A stretch of DNA of 36,100 nucleotides, from assembly GCA_013202975.1 (NCBI GenBank), contig JABMQY010000025.1:1-36100 (forward strand). Reading direction: 5' to 3'. The notes below the pieces were generated by a model. It was not told the origin of the DNA, searched no databases, and saw only the letters and a program-made list of their open reading frames with translations. A program made the translations under genes and the position numbers. Origin of the DNA: Candidatus Saganbacteria bacterium (GTDB lineage: Bacteria; Margulisbacteria; WOR-1; XYC2-FULL-46-14). This document shows, one piece after another, positions 7,245 through 15,552 of this stretch; within the stretch, counting starts at the first letter, position 1, and the number at the start of each line of letters is the position of its first letter.

Positions 7245-7990
7245 GCCTTCTTACCTTTTAAGCGGGCGATCTCTTCTTTTAAATGCACCATTTCCAGTTC
7301 GCGGCCGACAAAGAGTTCATTCATCCTTTCAATATCAGCATATTTATCGCGCAGCTCCTGGTTAAAATTCTCAATGGTTTTTATTTTATTTTTTAATTCC
7401 TGAGCGTAGGCCTCGGCCTCTTCTTTTCTCTTTTTAAAATTATACCCGGCAGAGACCGAAATAGCAGCAGCACCAAGATACAAGACCACCATGGCCGAAA
7501 TATAATCAATCATATACGGCAGATTCTTCCAGGTGTCGGTTCCATAGGCGCCGAAATGGGGAATAAGCTCAAGATATTCCAGCCAGACCATTCCGGCAAA
7601 AGCGATGATTGAGAGAAAGGCCATTGTCAAAGCAGTTGCGAGAGAAAAATACAATCCGGAAATAACGATAACAACCGAAAGCAGAAATCCCCAGGTATTT
7701 TCTATCCCTCCGCTAAAATAAATAGCCAAAATGATCAGTAAAAGGTCCAGGACAAACTGAAAGTTAGAGAAATAATAGAGCAGCCTATTATTCTTGAGCA
7801 GCAGGTAGGCAAAAAAATTGAGCAAAAAGGCTACAGTCAAAAGAATATAGGCCGGAAGCAAAACCAGGGCAGAGGAAAAACCCAAAAGCGATTTAAAGAT
7901 CAGGAAAAAGAGCACCCCGCATAAGACAACATTGCGCAGGCGCAGGGCGGCTTTTATGTTTTCAATATCCGGATGTTTAAATTTTATCAA
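7241..7990 (-). CDS. Six-helix membrane protein with C-terminal coiled coil (orphan sensor-like)
   Basis: The 249 residues comprise about six hydrophobic helices (roughly 18-180) followed by a charged heptad-rich tail (185-249) ending in a segment like MNELFVGRELEMVHLKEEI. That combination is what precedes PAS or HisKA modules in many membrane histidine kinases. Here the protein stops right after the coiled coil: no HisKA, ATPase, GGDEF or receiver domain follows in any frame, because the gpsA 3' end begins at once. It follows pilQ by 10 bp and so is last in the pilin-pilMNOPQ operon. It may be a truncated kinase or a free-standing sensor that passes its signal to another protein; the sequence does not decide. 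Confidence 0.7.
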   Translation of the reverse strand: MIKFKHPDIENIKAALRLRNVVLCGVLFFLIFKSLLGFSSALVLLPAYILLTVAFLLNFFAYLLLKNNRLLYYFSNFQFVLDLLLIILAIYFSGGIENTWGFLLSVVIVISGLYFSLATALTMAFLSIIAFAGMVWLEYLELIPHFGAYGTDTWKNLPYMIDYISAMVVLYLGAAAISVSAGYNFKKRKEEAEAYAQELKNKIKTIENFNQELRDKYADIERMNELFVGRELEMVHLKEEIARLKGKKA

Positions 7991-8000
7991 TCAAAACCAC

Positions 8001-9305
8001 CTAGTGGATCAGGGAACTACCCTGCGACTCTTGTTTTTTTATAAATTTCTTAACGTCAGACTGCATAGTTTCAAGGTACTCGGGGGTAATTATCCTTGGC
8101 CTTATAAAGACAATCAACTCGCGGTCTTCGTTTGAGATCACCGTCTTTTTGAAGGCCATTCCGATAAACGGTATATGCATTAATATCGGGATGCCGGTTT
8201 CGGTCTGCAGCTCTTTTTTCTTGATCAGCCCGCCGATCACAATAGTCTGCCCGTCTTTAACCAGGACCTCACTCTTGGTTTCGGTTGTATTTTCGTTAGG
8301 AACTCCGGTAGTCTTATCTACTGTCCCTTCGCTTATTTTTGGAGCAATATTCATTCGGATATATCCGTTGCTGCTGACATGGGGTGTTATGACTAATTTT
8401 GTGCCGGTCTCTAAAAATTTAATCGTTGTAGAGGTCCCGGTTGTAGTAGTTGTTGTTGTTTGATACCCCAGTTTTTCGCCGATTAAAATAGTGGCCTCTT
8501 TGTGGTTTATTGTTGTAATGCGGGGAGAGGCGATAATACTATAATTTTTTGCTTCAAGAACAGCGGATAGATATCCTTCGTAATTGCTTGAAATTACCTG
8601 CGCATAGAGGCCGGTAGTGGTCTTGCTGTTGGTAAATCCGACCGTCTGGGTATATTTGTTTGCATCACTGGGCATCTGTCCCTTTAAGCCCACCCCCAGG
8701 GTACCGTCGTCGCTGCGTTTAATTTCTACAATATGCGCTTCAACTACAACCTGGGTCTGGGGGACATCAACCTTGGCAATGGCCCGGTCAATGCTTGCAA
8801 TCTTATCACTGCTGGCACTTACAATAATCTGGTTATAGGATTTGTTAACTGATATAGTTCCGGACTTGCTGCCGGCAGAACCGGTGCCGGTAGAAGTAGA
8901 TGCTAAAAGCGGCAGAATGCTATCTTTTACCTCTTCTGCATTGGCAAATTGCAAAGTATAGGTCTTTACCGCCATATCGGTTGTAATCATGAGGGTATCC
9001 CCTTCCCTGACCCAGCTATACCCTTTTACCCTAAGGATTGCATCCAGCCCTTCCATCGGATCGACATTGGTAAAGGCCATTGAAACCGTGCCGGTAATAT
9101 TATCTCCGGCCACAATATTTAGTCCCAGCTGCCGGCTAAAAATCTGCAGCACGGTCTTTATGTCCGCATTATTGAGCCTAAAGGTGATTTTGCCCCGGCC
9201 GCTCTTTTTTAAGATTATGTCTCCCTGCGCTGCCTGTGTCTCAATGCTCAGGCCAAAAAAGAAAACCCCCAGCATAAATAAAATCAATATTATTTTTTTT
9301 GACAT
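8001..9305 (-). CDS. pilQ: Type IV pilus secretin, short PilQ/GspD-type
   Basis: The 434-residue outer-membrane channel protein has a signal peptide (1-26, ending QAA), an STN/N0 domain (about 38-90), a single N1-like domain (about 113-180) with a Ser/Gly-rich insertion, and a C-terminal secretin domain (about 185-425). Secretin landmarks include VVVEAHIVEIKRSDDGTLGVG (187-207), VLVKDGQTIVIGGLIKKK and IPFIGMAFKK. It is much shorter than typical PilQ (600-700 residues): it lacks AMIN domains and extra N domains. A run of seven threonines (283-289) sits in the barrel domain, probably in a loop. GGGAGG lies about 10 bases upstream of the ATG, inside the end of the PilP-like gene. Confidence 0.9.
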   Translation of the reverse strand: MSKKIILILFMLGVFFFGLSIETQAAQGDIILKKSGRGKITFRLNNADIKTVLQIFSRQLGLNIVAGDNITGTVSMAFTNVDPMEGLDAILRVKGYSWVREGDTLMITTDMAVKTYTLQFANAEEVKDSILPLLASTSTGTGSAGSKSGTISVNKSYNQIIVSASSDKIASIDRAIAKVDVPQTQVVVEAHIVEIKRSDDGTLGVGLKGQMPSDANKYTQTVGFTNSKTTTGLYAQVISSNYEGYLSAVLEAKNYSIIASPRITTINHKEATILIGEKLGYQTTTTTTTGTSTTIKFLETGTKLVITPHVSSNGYIRMNIAPKISEGTVDKTTGVPNENTTETKSEVLVKDGQTIVIGGLIKKKELQTETGIPILMHIPFIGMAFKKTVISNEDRELIVFIRPRIITPEYLETMQSDVKKFIKKQESQGSSLIH

Positions 9306-9307
9306 TT

Positions 9308-9994
9308 TTAATAACCTCCCAGTTTTAAATAGAGCCTTTTAATCAGGCCTCCTCTTTTCAATCCTACCCGGTCTTTCTTTATTCCGACTACTCTCCAGCC
9401 ATGGATATATTCTCCGATCCTCAACGCTTTATCATCAATTAATGCAATACTGTTTCGTCCGGCATCGACAATTCCCTGCAGAATAAAATATTTTTTAGCA
9501 GAAGCCGCGACAGAGGCCGCTGTTGATTCTTCCGCTTCGGTCGTCCCCTTTATTTTTCTTATCCGAAAATTGACAGTAAACGGATCGGATATTTTCTTGA
9601 ACGGAATTACAGAAACGACCTTCTTTTTCTTGACCTGAACCGCTTTAGTGCTGGTCGTCGTTTTCTTGGTGTGAATTACAATTTTGGGAACTTTGACTTT
9701 TGGCTTTGCCTTTTTTACTTCTACTTTTTTAGGCTCAACCTTCTTTGGTTTGGAAACAACTTTTTTCTTTTCTTTTTTGGGCTTAGCCGAAACCTTTGTT
9801 TTAGCTTTTATTTTGGGGGGAGCAGCTTTCTTTATATCAATCGTTTCATTAGTTTTTATTTTTTCACTTTCAACGTTAACTTTCTTTGGTGCAGAAACAA
9901 AATTGCCACCTGCAAGCCCCATATAAAAAGCCCCGCCACAGATAACCCCTATTATAAGAGGCCATTTTACTATTCCAAATATCGTTTTTATCAT
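9308..9994 (-). CDS. PilP/GspC-like pilus assembly protein with lysine-rich linker
   Basis: The frame is open to 10099, but that part lies inside the pilO-like gene. The ATG at 9994, 4 bp after the pilO-like stop, gives a sensible 228-residue protein. It has one hydrophobic segment (about 8-30), a very Lys/Pro/Val-rich linker (about 37-128) and a compact C-terminal domain (about 165-228) with the sequence LQGIVDAGRNSIALIDDKALRIGEYI. This domain resembles the homology-region domain of GspC and PilP, which docks to the secretin's N0 domain in the periplasm. Its place between the pilO-like and pilQ genes is the canonical pilP position. Assignment rests on domain layout and synteny rather than on strong motif identity. 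Confidence 0.75.
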   Translation of the reverse strand: MIKTIFGIVKWPLIIGVICGGAFYMGLAGGNFVSAPKKVNVESEKIKTNETIDIKKAAPPKIKAKTKVSAKPKKEKKKVVSKPKKVEPKKVEVKKAKPKVKVPKIVIHTKKTTTSTKAVQVKKKKVVSVIPFKKISDPFTVNFRIRKIKGTTEAEESTAASVAASAKKYFILQGIVDAGRNSIALIDDKALRIGEYIHGWRVVGIKKDRVGLKRGGLIKRLYLKLGGY

Positions 9995-9998
9995 AATT

Positions 9999-10502
9999 TT
10001 AATAATAGGCTGAAATCGCAACTGAAGAAGTAATGGTATTATTCTTCTTGCGGCCCAGCTTAAACGAATCGACGACCAAGAGATTGGGAGACTGCTCAAT
10101 TGCGCTCATAAATTTATAAACCTGATTATAGCTCCCTTCGACAATAAGATCAAACTTCATCAGACTGGCCTGTTTCACGGTTGTAGTAGAATAATGCGGT
10201 TTTAGCGAAACCAGGTTCAGATCCAGATAAGCAATATTGTCGGCCAGATAGCTTATGACATCAAGCGCCAGCTCCTCTTTTGTTTTGCGTCTGATTTTTT
10301 CCGGCGCTTTGGCCTGAACACTCTTTAACTGTTTCTCTTTAGCACGGGCGGTCAACAGACTCAATTCAACGGTCTTAATTTCATCTTTTAAGACCCCGAT
10401 TGCCTTAAACTGCGCAGTAAAGACATACTGCTGCAGGATATAGGCCGCAGCAATACAGAGCGCGCCTAATAATAGCCATTGTTCTCTTTTACTTACTTTC
10501 AT
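9999..10502 (-). CDS. pilO: PilO-like type IV pilus inner-membrane alignment protein
   Basis: The 167-residue bitopic protein has a short cytoplasmic start (MKVSKREQW), one membrane helix (about 10-28), a periplasmic coiled coil (about 30-65) and a ferredoxin-like C-terminal domain. A typical PilO phrase is present: LMKFDLIVEGSYNQVYKFMSAIE, followed by SPNLLVVDSFKL. PilO pairs with PilN in the periplasm and links the cytoplasmic PilM ring to PilP and PilQ. The start overlaps the PilM-PilN fusion gene by 4 bp (ATGA), and the PilP-like gene starts 4 bp after its stop, so translation is probably coupled. Confidence 0.88.
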   Translation of the reverse strand: MKVSKREQWLLLGALCIAAAYILQQYVFTAQFKAIGVLKDEIKTVELSLLTARAKEKQLKSVQAKAPEKIRRKTKEELALDVISYLADNIAYLDLNLVSLKPHYSTTTVKQASLMKFDLIVEGSYNQVYKFMSAIEQSPNLLVVDSFKLGRKKNNTITSSVAISAYY

Positions 10503-12130
10503 TTTTTCTTTATTTCCGTTTTTATTTCAAATTTAAAATTCTTGGGGCTGTATTCCAGACCAAGCCCGGCCTGTTTTAGCTCTACCTCTTTAAAAAGAGG
10601 AGAACTTGCCAGGTTATTTACCAGTTTGGATAGGACCTTTTCTGCCGCCCCCCCCTGCTCAAAGGCCAGCCCTTTGAGCGAGACCGCTTCGGAACTGGGG
10701 GAGTAATCGATTTGTTCAAGCAGGACAGAAGACGGGACGACAGAACTTAATTCTGCCAGCATCTGTGAGATACTAACCCTTTTGGTCAGGGCGGAGGAAA
10801 AAACGGTGCGCAGTCCCTCTGCCTCCCGGTGGGTCTTTACCAAAGCCTCCAGCTGCTTAACCCTGGGCTCAACCGTTGCCAGCTCCTTTTTTAATCCCGC
10901 TTTTTTATTGGCATACATCTGGGTATTTAGCATTAAGACACCCCAGAAAAGCAGAAGTATTATTCCGATCAAAGCCCCGATGTAGGGGGGGCTTACGTAT
11001 TTGCGCATAACCACTTTCCAGCGGTCGCGGTACTCTTCCGGAATAAGATTTATTTTTGTTTTGCCGGCAAAGACCGCTCCGACGGCAGTACCAAAATAAG
11101 CTTTCTGTTTTTGCAGTTTTTCCGGCTGATGGATCCCATCTTTTATCTTTATCTTTGCAAATGGGTCGATACTTTCGCACTGGATGCCGATGGAGTTAGT
11201 CAGGGCTTCGGCCAGGTGGGGGGTTTGGGAGGCCGAGCCGGTAAAGATCAATTTTCTTATTGCCGTATCGGACATGTTATTGCGGAAGTATTCCAATGTC
11301 CGGATAATTTCTTCTTCTATGCGCTCAAGCGCCGGTCGGACGACCGCCTGCAGATGGGCGATTGGTATATGCTCGAGTTTAGGATATTTTTCAAGGTCGA
11401 CAGGAACACCATATTCGGTTCTGATTTTTTCGGCCTGTTCGTAATCGAGCTCCAGCCTCCCCTCTTCTGATACCAGAATTGAGGTCATAGCATTTGTGAT
11501 ATCGTCTGATCCAATTGGAATGTCGCGGGATAGCTGTAAGTTCCCATTTTCGTAGAAGCTGATAGAGCTCAAAAATTTTCCCATCCGTAATAGACAGATT
11601 ACCCCTTCCTGTGTTATTTCTGATTCAAAGGTATGGAAGAGGGCTTCTGATGTGGGAATAACTGAGACCGCTTTTATTCCGGCAAGTCCGGCTGTTTGGA
11701 GCGCCTTTAGGACGATATCCTGTTTTGCCACCACCACCATATAGCAGTGCTGGTTTTTTTCTTTATTGAGCTGGTTTTGGGGTATTTTATAAAAGCTAAA
11801 GTAGCCCTCTTCTATTTTGAAGGGGATTTCATCTTTCATCTGCCATTTGATTGCTTCGGCCGCTTCGTCGTCTCCGAGTGACGGGAGGGTAATTATTTTT
11901 GAGACGACATCCAGGCCGCCGACGACGATGACAGAATCCCGGGTAGATGCGTTGGTAATAAATTTTTTGATTGCTTCGGCCTGAAACACTTCGCGCTCAG
12001 GGTGCTTATCGCGGAGATCCAGGGGAAGGTCTACCAAGGCCCAGTTGTTCAGGATAAAGTCATTGCCCTTTTTGTCTATTTCGACAATCTTTATCGAACT
12101 ATTTCCTATTTCTATTCCGAGTAAGGCCAT
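10499..12130 (-). CDS. pilMN: PilM-PilN fusion protein
   Basis: The 543 residues combine two proteins that are usually separate. Residues 1 to about 350 are PilM, an actin-like cytoplasmic ATP-binding protein (LLGIEIGNSSIKIVEID at the N-terminus, FTGSASQTPHLAEAL near the second phosphate loop). Residues 359-543 are PilN: KINLIPEEYR (359-368), a membrane helix (about 380-401), a coiled coil (about 405-440) and a periplasmic ferredoxin-like domain. INLIP is the short N-terminal PilN peptide known to dock on PilM in two-gene systems. Here it sits at the junction, so the contact would be intramolecular. There is no stop or restart codon at the junction. An AGGA motif precedes the ATG, and the gene lies 14 bp after the minor pilin cassette. 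Confidence 0.92.
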   Translation of the reverse strand: MALLGIEIGNSSIKIVEIDKKGNDFILNNWALVDLPLDLRDKHPEREVFQAEAIKKFITNASTRDSVIVVGGLDVVSKIITLPSLGDDEAAEAIKWQMKDEIPFKIEEGYFSFYKIPQNQLNKEKNQHCYMVVVAKQDIVLKALQTAGLAGIKAVSVIPTSEALFHTFESEITQEGVICLLRMGKFLSSISFYENGNLQLSRDIPIGSDDITNAMTSILVSEEGRLELDYEQAEKIRTEYGVPVDLEKYPKLEHIPIAHLQAVVRPALERIEEEIIRTLEYFRNNMSDTAIRKLIFTGSASQTPHLAEALTNSIGIQCESIDPFAKIKIKDGIHQPEKLQKQKAYFGTAVGAVFAGKTKINLIPEEYRDRWKVVMRKYVSPPYIGALIGIILLLFWGVLMLNTQMYANKKAGLKKELATVEPRVKQLEALVKTHREAEGLRTVFSSALTKRVSISQMLAELSSVVPSSVLLEQIDYSPSSEAVSLKGLAFEQGGAAEKVLSKLVNNLASSPLFKEVELKQAGLGLEYSPKNFKFEIKTEIKKK

Positions 12131-12144
12131 TTATATTCCTTTAT

Positions 12145-13725
12145 TTATTCAAATTTTAATCTTTCTTTAAAATTAACATAGTGAATTTTATTATTCATTT
12201 TATCAAGACCTGGCTGAAAAAAGTCTGGAAAATTATCTCTCATGCCATAAGCTAGTCGGACAATTTGATCATATTCTATTCTAATGCTGCTCGGATTTCC
12301 AGATGCGTCCTTTGCTCCCTCAAGATAGACCCCATATCCAGGAGTCACAGGACCAGGGCTTGGTCCGTTCTCCACTCCAGCTGATACAGCCCCTCTAATA
12401 TCAATAGAATTTAAGTCCTCTTTATAAAAAAGCTTTAGCCCAACATAACCATTGGCATGGATAAGTCCTTCAACCTCAATACTTCCAAGTTCTGTTATAT
12501 TATTATTAAATTGCCCGGTAGTGATATTTTCGTTTGCAACAAGAGCAGGCATATACTCATTATTATTATTTGGATTAGAAATTATCCTGACTCTCGTTCG
12601 CGGAGAAACTGGAACTGGCCATTCAATACTTTGTTCTATAATAATATTTCCATTCACAAAAATTGAACCATATACAGTAACATCCCCAGAAATTTTCAGA
12701 TCTCCATTCTTAAAATACCTTATGGGTTGGGTCGGAGAACCAAGAACTACAGGTCCATCTCCAAACCGATAACCGCCTGCGGTCCCGTATGGTGCATTAA
12801 AACTTGTTAAAGTATCGTTCTTCAGGGTTTGCAAGGTAACAACATTATCTGCAATCTTTCTAAAATCCTCAATTTCAACCCTCATGGGAAACCACTGATC
12901 ATTTTGAAAAGCTACATTAAATATTGGTTGGCCACCCATAGTATCCGGGGAATTATTAAATAAGAGCCCCGTACCCCAAGATGTACTACAATTTCCACTT
13001 GAAATAAATCTAATTTCACTAGGGAGAGATTCCTTACCAGGATTAGTAGAAAGAACAACATTATTTGGAGGAGCAGCATAGTCATAGTTTTCAAAATAAG
13101 CGCTAGCAGTAGATCCAACATAAACATCTCCCTGGCCTGCGGAAACCGCATACTTTAACGTTGGACATAGATATCTTTTTACATGCTGTTCTATAGAAGA
13201 CTCCGAACCGGAAGCATATCCACCTGAAACGATTTTTGCCTCGGACCAAAGAAATTCACCCTTAAAATGGGGGTCATCGCCAATATTACCGTTAATAGGC
13301 CCTGAAAAAAGCGGCTTGACATTTGTGATATCTACTTGAAATGAGCCAATGCTATTATCCAATTGGTTTCTTATTTCTCTGGATATCCTATTATAATCCC
13401 AATTTCCTATAAAAAGAGAGCTCGGATTGTCGCCGGAATCATGACATGGGTAACCAAACGAATTATTATCTATTCTCATTGGTACTACTGTAGCACCAGG
13501 CGCTAAATTATTTATCATCCAATCGTAGTCATTTTTCAGCAGGCGATTTGCTGCATAATGGGCCCCTGCTTCTGCCATATAAAGGGCATTAGTATAATTG
13601 ACCTCTTTTGATGCAGAAATTAACTGGCCGGATAACAATTGGACCATGGTCATTCCAAGCATTAGAAAAATTATCATTACAAAGATACTGGCAATTAGCG
13701 AAAAACCTTTACTTTTAATTTTCAT
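12145..13725 (-). CDS. PilX/GspK-like minor pilin with large beta-rich domain (cassette B)
   Basis: The 526-residue protein starts with a type III signal-like segment (MKIKSKG, cleavage expected after Gly7) and a pilin helix FSLIASIFVMIIFLMLGMTM. Position +5 is Ala rather than Glu, as in GspK- and PilX-type tip subunits. AEAGAHYAANRLL after the helix is typical of PilX N-terminal domains. The long remainder carries stretches such as DLKISGDVTVYGSIFVNGNI, like the stacked beta-helix turns of polymer-forming (bactofilin-like) proteins, and 'NITELGSIEVEGLIHANGYV'. It is the last gene of cassette B, overlaps its neighbour by 4 bp and is followed after 14 bp by pilMN. It is a paralogue in layout of the 15781-16818 gene. 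Confidence 0.82.
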   Translation of the reverse strand: MKIKSKGFSLIASIFVMIIFLMLGMTMVQLLSGQLISASKEVNYTNALYMAEAGAHYAANRLLKNDYDWMINNLAPGATVVPMRIDNNSFGYPCHDSGDNPSSLFIGNWDYNRISREIRNQLDNSIGSFQVDITNVKPLFSGPINGNIGDDPHFKGEFLWSEAKIVSGGYASGSESSIEQHVKRYLCPTLKYAVSAGQGDVYVGSTASAYFENYDYAAPPNNVVLSTNPGKESLPSEIRFISSGNCSTSWGTGLLFNNSPDTMGGQPIFNVAFQNDQWFPMRVEIEDFRKIADNVVTLQTLKNDTLTSFNAPYGTAGGYRFGDGPVVLGSPTQPIRYFKNGDLKISGDVTVYGSIFVNGNIIIEQSIEWPVPVSPRTRVRIISNPNNNNEYMPALVANENITTGQFNNNITELGSIEVEGLIHANGYVGLKLFYKEDLNSIDIRGAVSAGVENGPSPGPVTPGYGVYLEGAKDASGNPSSIRIEYDQIVRLAYGMRDNFPDFFQPGLDKMNNKIHYVNFKERLKFE

Positions 13726-14420
13726 TGAATATCATTCCTCATTTTAACAACGGTAACAAGGGGAAAGGTCTTATCCACCTCTTCTACCGAAAACCCAACC
13801 TTTATCAACCTGCTCGAGCGAGGCGAGGGCCAGTTTGGATCAAGAAAAGTATCTCTAGGAGTAGGGGGTGCCAAATCTAGATCAATTTTAGTTATATTAC
13901 CATCCCCAAGATTTACCCCATAATATTCAAAACGGAAATCATCGGTAACAGTATTTGCCAAATCAAATTTTAGAACATCTATTCCCATTAAATTGATTAC
14001 ATTTCCAGTGTGCGGAGCTTTAAAATCATCGCCATAACGGGTATCAAAAGGGGCAGGTCTGGCGGCAAATTTGTCAAAAAATATCAGGTTCTTGGCAGGA
14101 GCCCCGAGTAGAACAAAACCGACCTTGTTTTGATCTATTGGATCAGCATCAGGGGGAATATTTATAGTAAAAGCAAATGATTTTTCTTCAACATAAAATT
14201 CTTGATCAAACTGTCTATTTAATGCTCTCATATTGCGAGTCTCTCTTATAATTTTAGTCATGGTAAGACGTGCTTTGGCCTGAGCCTTATAGCTGTCTCT
14301 GTAAAAGACCCAAATATCCAAACCTTTAACAATAAAAACGGTAATCAGACTACCAATTACCGTTATCAGTGTCATTACAATTACTAATTCAATAAGAGTA
14401 ACTCCATGTTTACGTTTCAT
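13722..14420 (-). CDS. PilW/GspJ-like minor pilin (cassette B)
   Basis: The 232-residue prepilin has the leader MKRKHG, predicted cleavage after Gly6 and a mature start of VTLIELVIVMTLITVIGSL with Glu at +5, followed by a hydrophobic helix. FIVKGLDIWVFYRDSYKAQAKARLTMTKIIRE after the helix is typical of PilW/GspJ. It corresponds position by position to the cassette A gene at 16815-17336 (FIIKGIDVWNLLRQ). The start overlaps the preceding gene by 4 bp. PilW-type proteins join the priming or tip complex of the pilus in the inner membrane. Confidence 0.85.
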   Translation of the reverse strand: MKRKHGVTLIELVIVMTLITVIGSLITVFIVKGLDIWVFYRDSYKAQAKARLTMTKIIRETRNMRALNRQFDQEFYVEEKSFAFTINIPPDADPIDQNKVGFVLLGAPAKNLIFFDKFAARPAPFDTRYGDDFKAPHTGNVINLMGIDVLKFDLANTVTDDFRFEYYGVNLGDGNITKIDLDLAPPTPRDTFLDPNWPSPRSSRLIKVGFSVEEVDKTFPLVTVVKMRNDIQ

Positions 14421-14965
14421 CTAAATAATATCCTTGGCTGAAGAACAGAAAAAAAGTTTTTTGAAAATTGGGGATTCCCGTCTGAATCGGTCTTAAACAC
14501 CTGTACAGTCAATAAACGAAAATCATATTCATTCCCCTCACCAGGCATAGACTTGACCCTCAAAATAGAAGAAGCATTAGGAAAAGCAGGAGGTGGGGCA
14601 TCTTCCATATAATAAATCCATGCCCTATATTTGTAATCCTGAAAATACGGAGTAGTACTCAGTGGATTGCCAGGATTAAAAAAAGACTCTCCCAAAGGAC
14701 TATTTCCCACAAACGGATCCATTTGAGTACCAGCAGCATATACAACTGGGTCTTCACAAAGGGCGGTAGCAAGAAATTCCTCGGTCTTACCCATCCCTAA
14801 AAATGAAGCAATAGTTATATCACGGCTGTTCTGGCTTTTGCCTGCAACCAAAGAGATCACATTTATCAAAGAATAAAAAGCAATGCCAATAATTACAACA
14901 CTGATTATTAACTCAACCAGCGTTACCCCTTTTATCCGTTTTTTATTATGGGGTCCAATCTTCAA
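14417..14965 (-). CDS. PilV/GspI-like minor pilin (cassette B)
   Basis: The 182-residue prepilin has a basic leader, predicted cleavage after Gly13 (KKRIKG) and a mature start of VTLVELIISVVIIGIAFYSLI with Glu at +5. AFYSLINVISLVAGKSQNSRDITIASFLGMGKTEEFLA matches the PilV/GspI pattern of a helix followed by an alpha-1C segment. The start overlaps the GspH-like gene by 20 bp, and its stop overlaps the PilW-like gene by 4 bp. It is equivalent to the 17326-17730 gene of cassette A but has a longer globular domain. Confidence 0.85.
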   Translation of the reverse strand: MKIGPHNKKRIKGVTLVELIISVVIIGIAFYSLINVISLVAGKSQNSRDITIASFLGMGKTEEFLATALCEDPVVYAAGTQMDPFVGNSPLGESFFNPGNPLSTTPYFQDYKYRAWIYYMEDAPPPAFPNASSILRVKSMPGEGNEYDFRLLTVQVFKTDSDGNPQFSKNFFSVLQPRILFR

Positions 14966-15497
14966 CTTTTACCCCCCCTGTATTGGGAGTTACAACAATC
15001 TGTTTTGTTGCGTCCCCTTTCCTGAAACGAATATAAAAATAATCATTTAAAGGTTCAACTAGTTCAAAATCAATGTGAGGAACACCCTCGTGATCAAATG
15101 CAAGGTCATAAGTGATAAACCAAGGTTCCCTTCCTATCCACACCCCAGTTACTCCCCTATAATCGTTAGCAAAATTTACCGGATTAATATGAGTAGGGTC
15201 AGAATATTCTGGATAAACCCCCGGTGAATCGCGATAGTTTAAATAATAAGAAACAAAATTATCAGAGCCGGGAATTTGATTAAATCTAAGTCCATGTACT
15301 TTTCCACTGCTAACCGCCAAAGATCGCATGTACCGTATATCACCCGCAATCCGCTCAGCCGCCAAATTGAGGGAGGTCTGGCCTTCTCCGCTATAACGCA
15401 CAAAAGCAACAGCCGCAAGAATCGCCATAATGACCATAACAATAACCAATTCTATCAACGTGAACGCACGCCGTGAATTAGTTTTATTTCTTTTCAT
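14946..15497 (-). CDS. GspH/FimT-like minor pilin, first gene of cassette B
   Basis: The frame is open to 15572, but the promoter decides the start. TTGACA and TAAAAT are spaced 17 bp apart and the expected transcription start falls on the ATG at 15497, giving a 183-residue prepilin. The leader is MKRNKTNSRRA, followed by FTLIELVIVMVIMAILAAVA with Glu at +5; the residue before the cleavage site is Ala rather than Gly, which is tolerated in some prepilins. The downstream LAAERIAGDIRYMRSLAVSSGKVHG block is typical of the GspH/FimT family. It heads the cassette B-pilMNOPQ operon. An ATG two codons upstream (15503) would lie just inside the predicted transcription start. Confidence 0.85.
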   Translation of the reverse strand: MKRNKTNSRRAFTLIELVIVMVIMAILAAVAFVRYSGEGQTSLNLAAERIAGDIRYMRSLAVSSGKVHGLRFNQIPGSDNFVSYYLNYRDSPGVYPEYSDPTHINPVNFANDYRGVTGVWIGREPWFITYDLAFDHEGVPHIDFELVEPLNDYFYIRFRKGDATKQIVVTPNTGGVKVEDWTP

Positions 15498-15504
15498 TTG
15501 CATT

Positions 15505-15533
15505 ATTTTAGAACTTAAATAAGGGGTTGTCAA
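15505..15533 (-). promoter_or_regulatory. Leaderless-type promoter of cassette B and pilMNOPQ
   Basis: On the minus strand a perfect -35 TTGACA (15528-15533), a 17-bp spacer and a -10 TAAAAT (15505-15510) are followed by seven bases and the ATG at 15497. The start site would be on or one base before the start codon. It lies next to foldback element 1. Confidence 0.75.
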
Positions 15534-15552
15534 TTGGTATTTTTTTGTTTTG

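Noticed and set aside
8149-8463. Plus-strand frame with poly-Val end inside pilQ
   Set aside because: The Val run is the antisense of the secretin's threonine repeat; the secretin frame carries recognisable motifs.
9671-10033. Phe-rich plus-strand frames opposite the PilP-like gene
   Set aside because: The runs of Phe are the complement of the Lys-rich linker codons (AAA/AAG); no start signal or family is visible.
9995-10099. Longer start for the PilP-like gene
   Set aside because: The extra 35 codons lie inside the pilO-like gene in another frame and add a basic non-homologous peptide; the ATG at 9994 directly follows the pilO-like stop.
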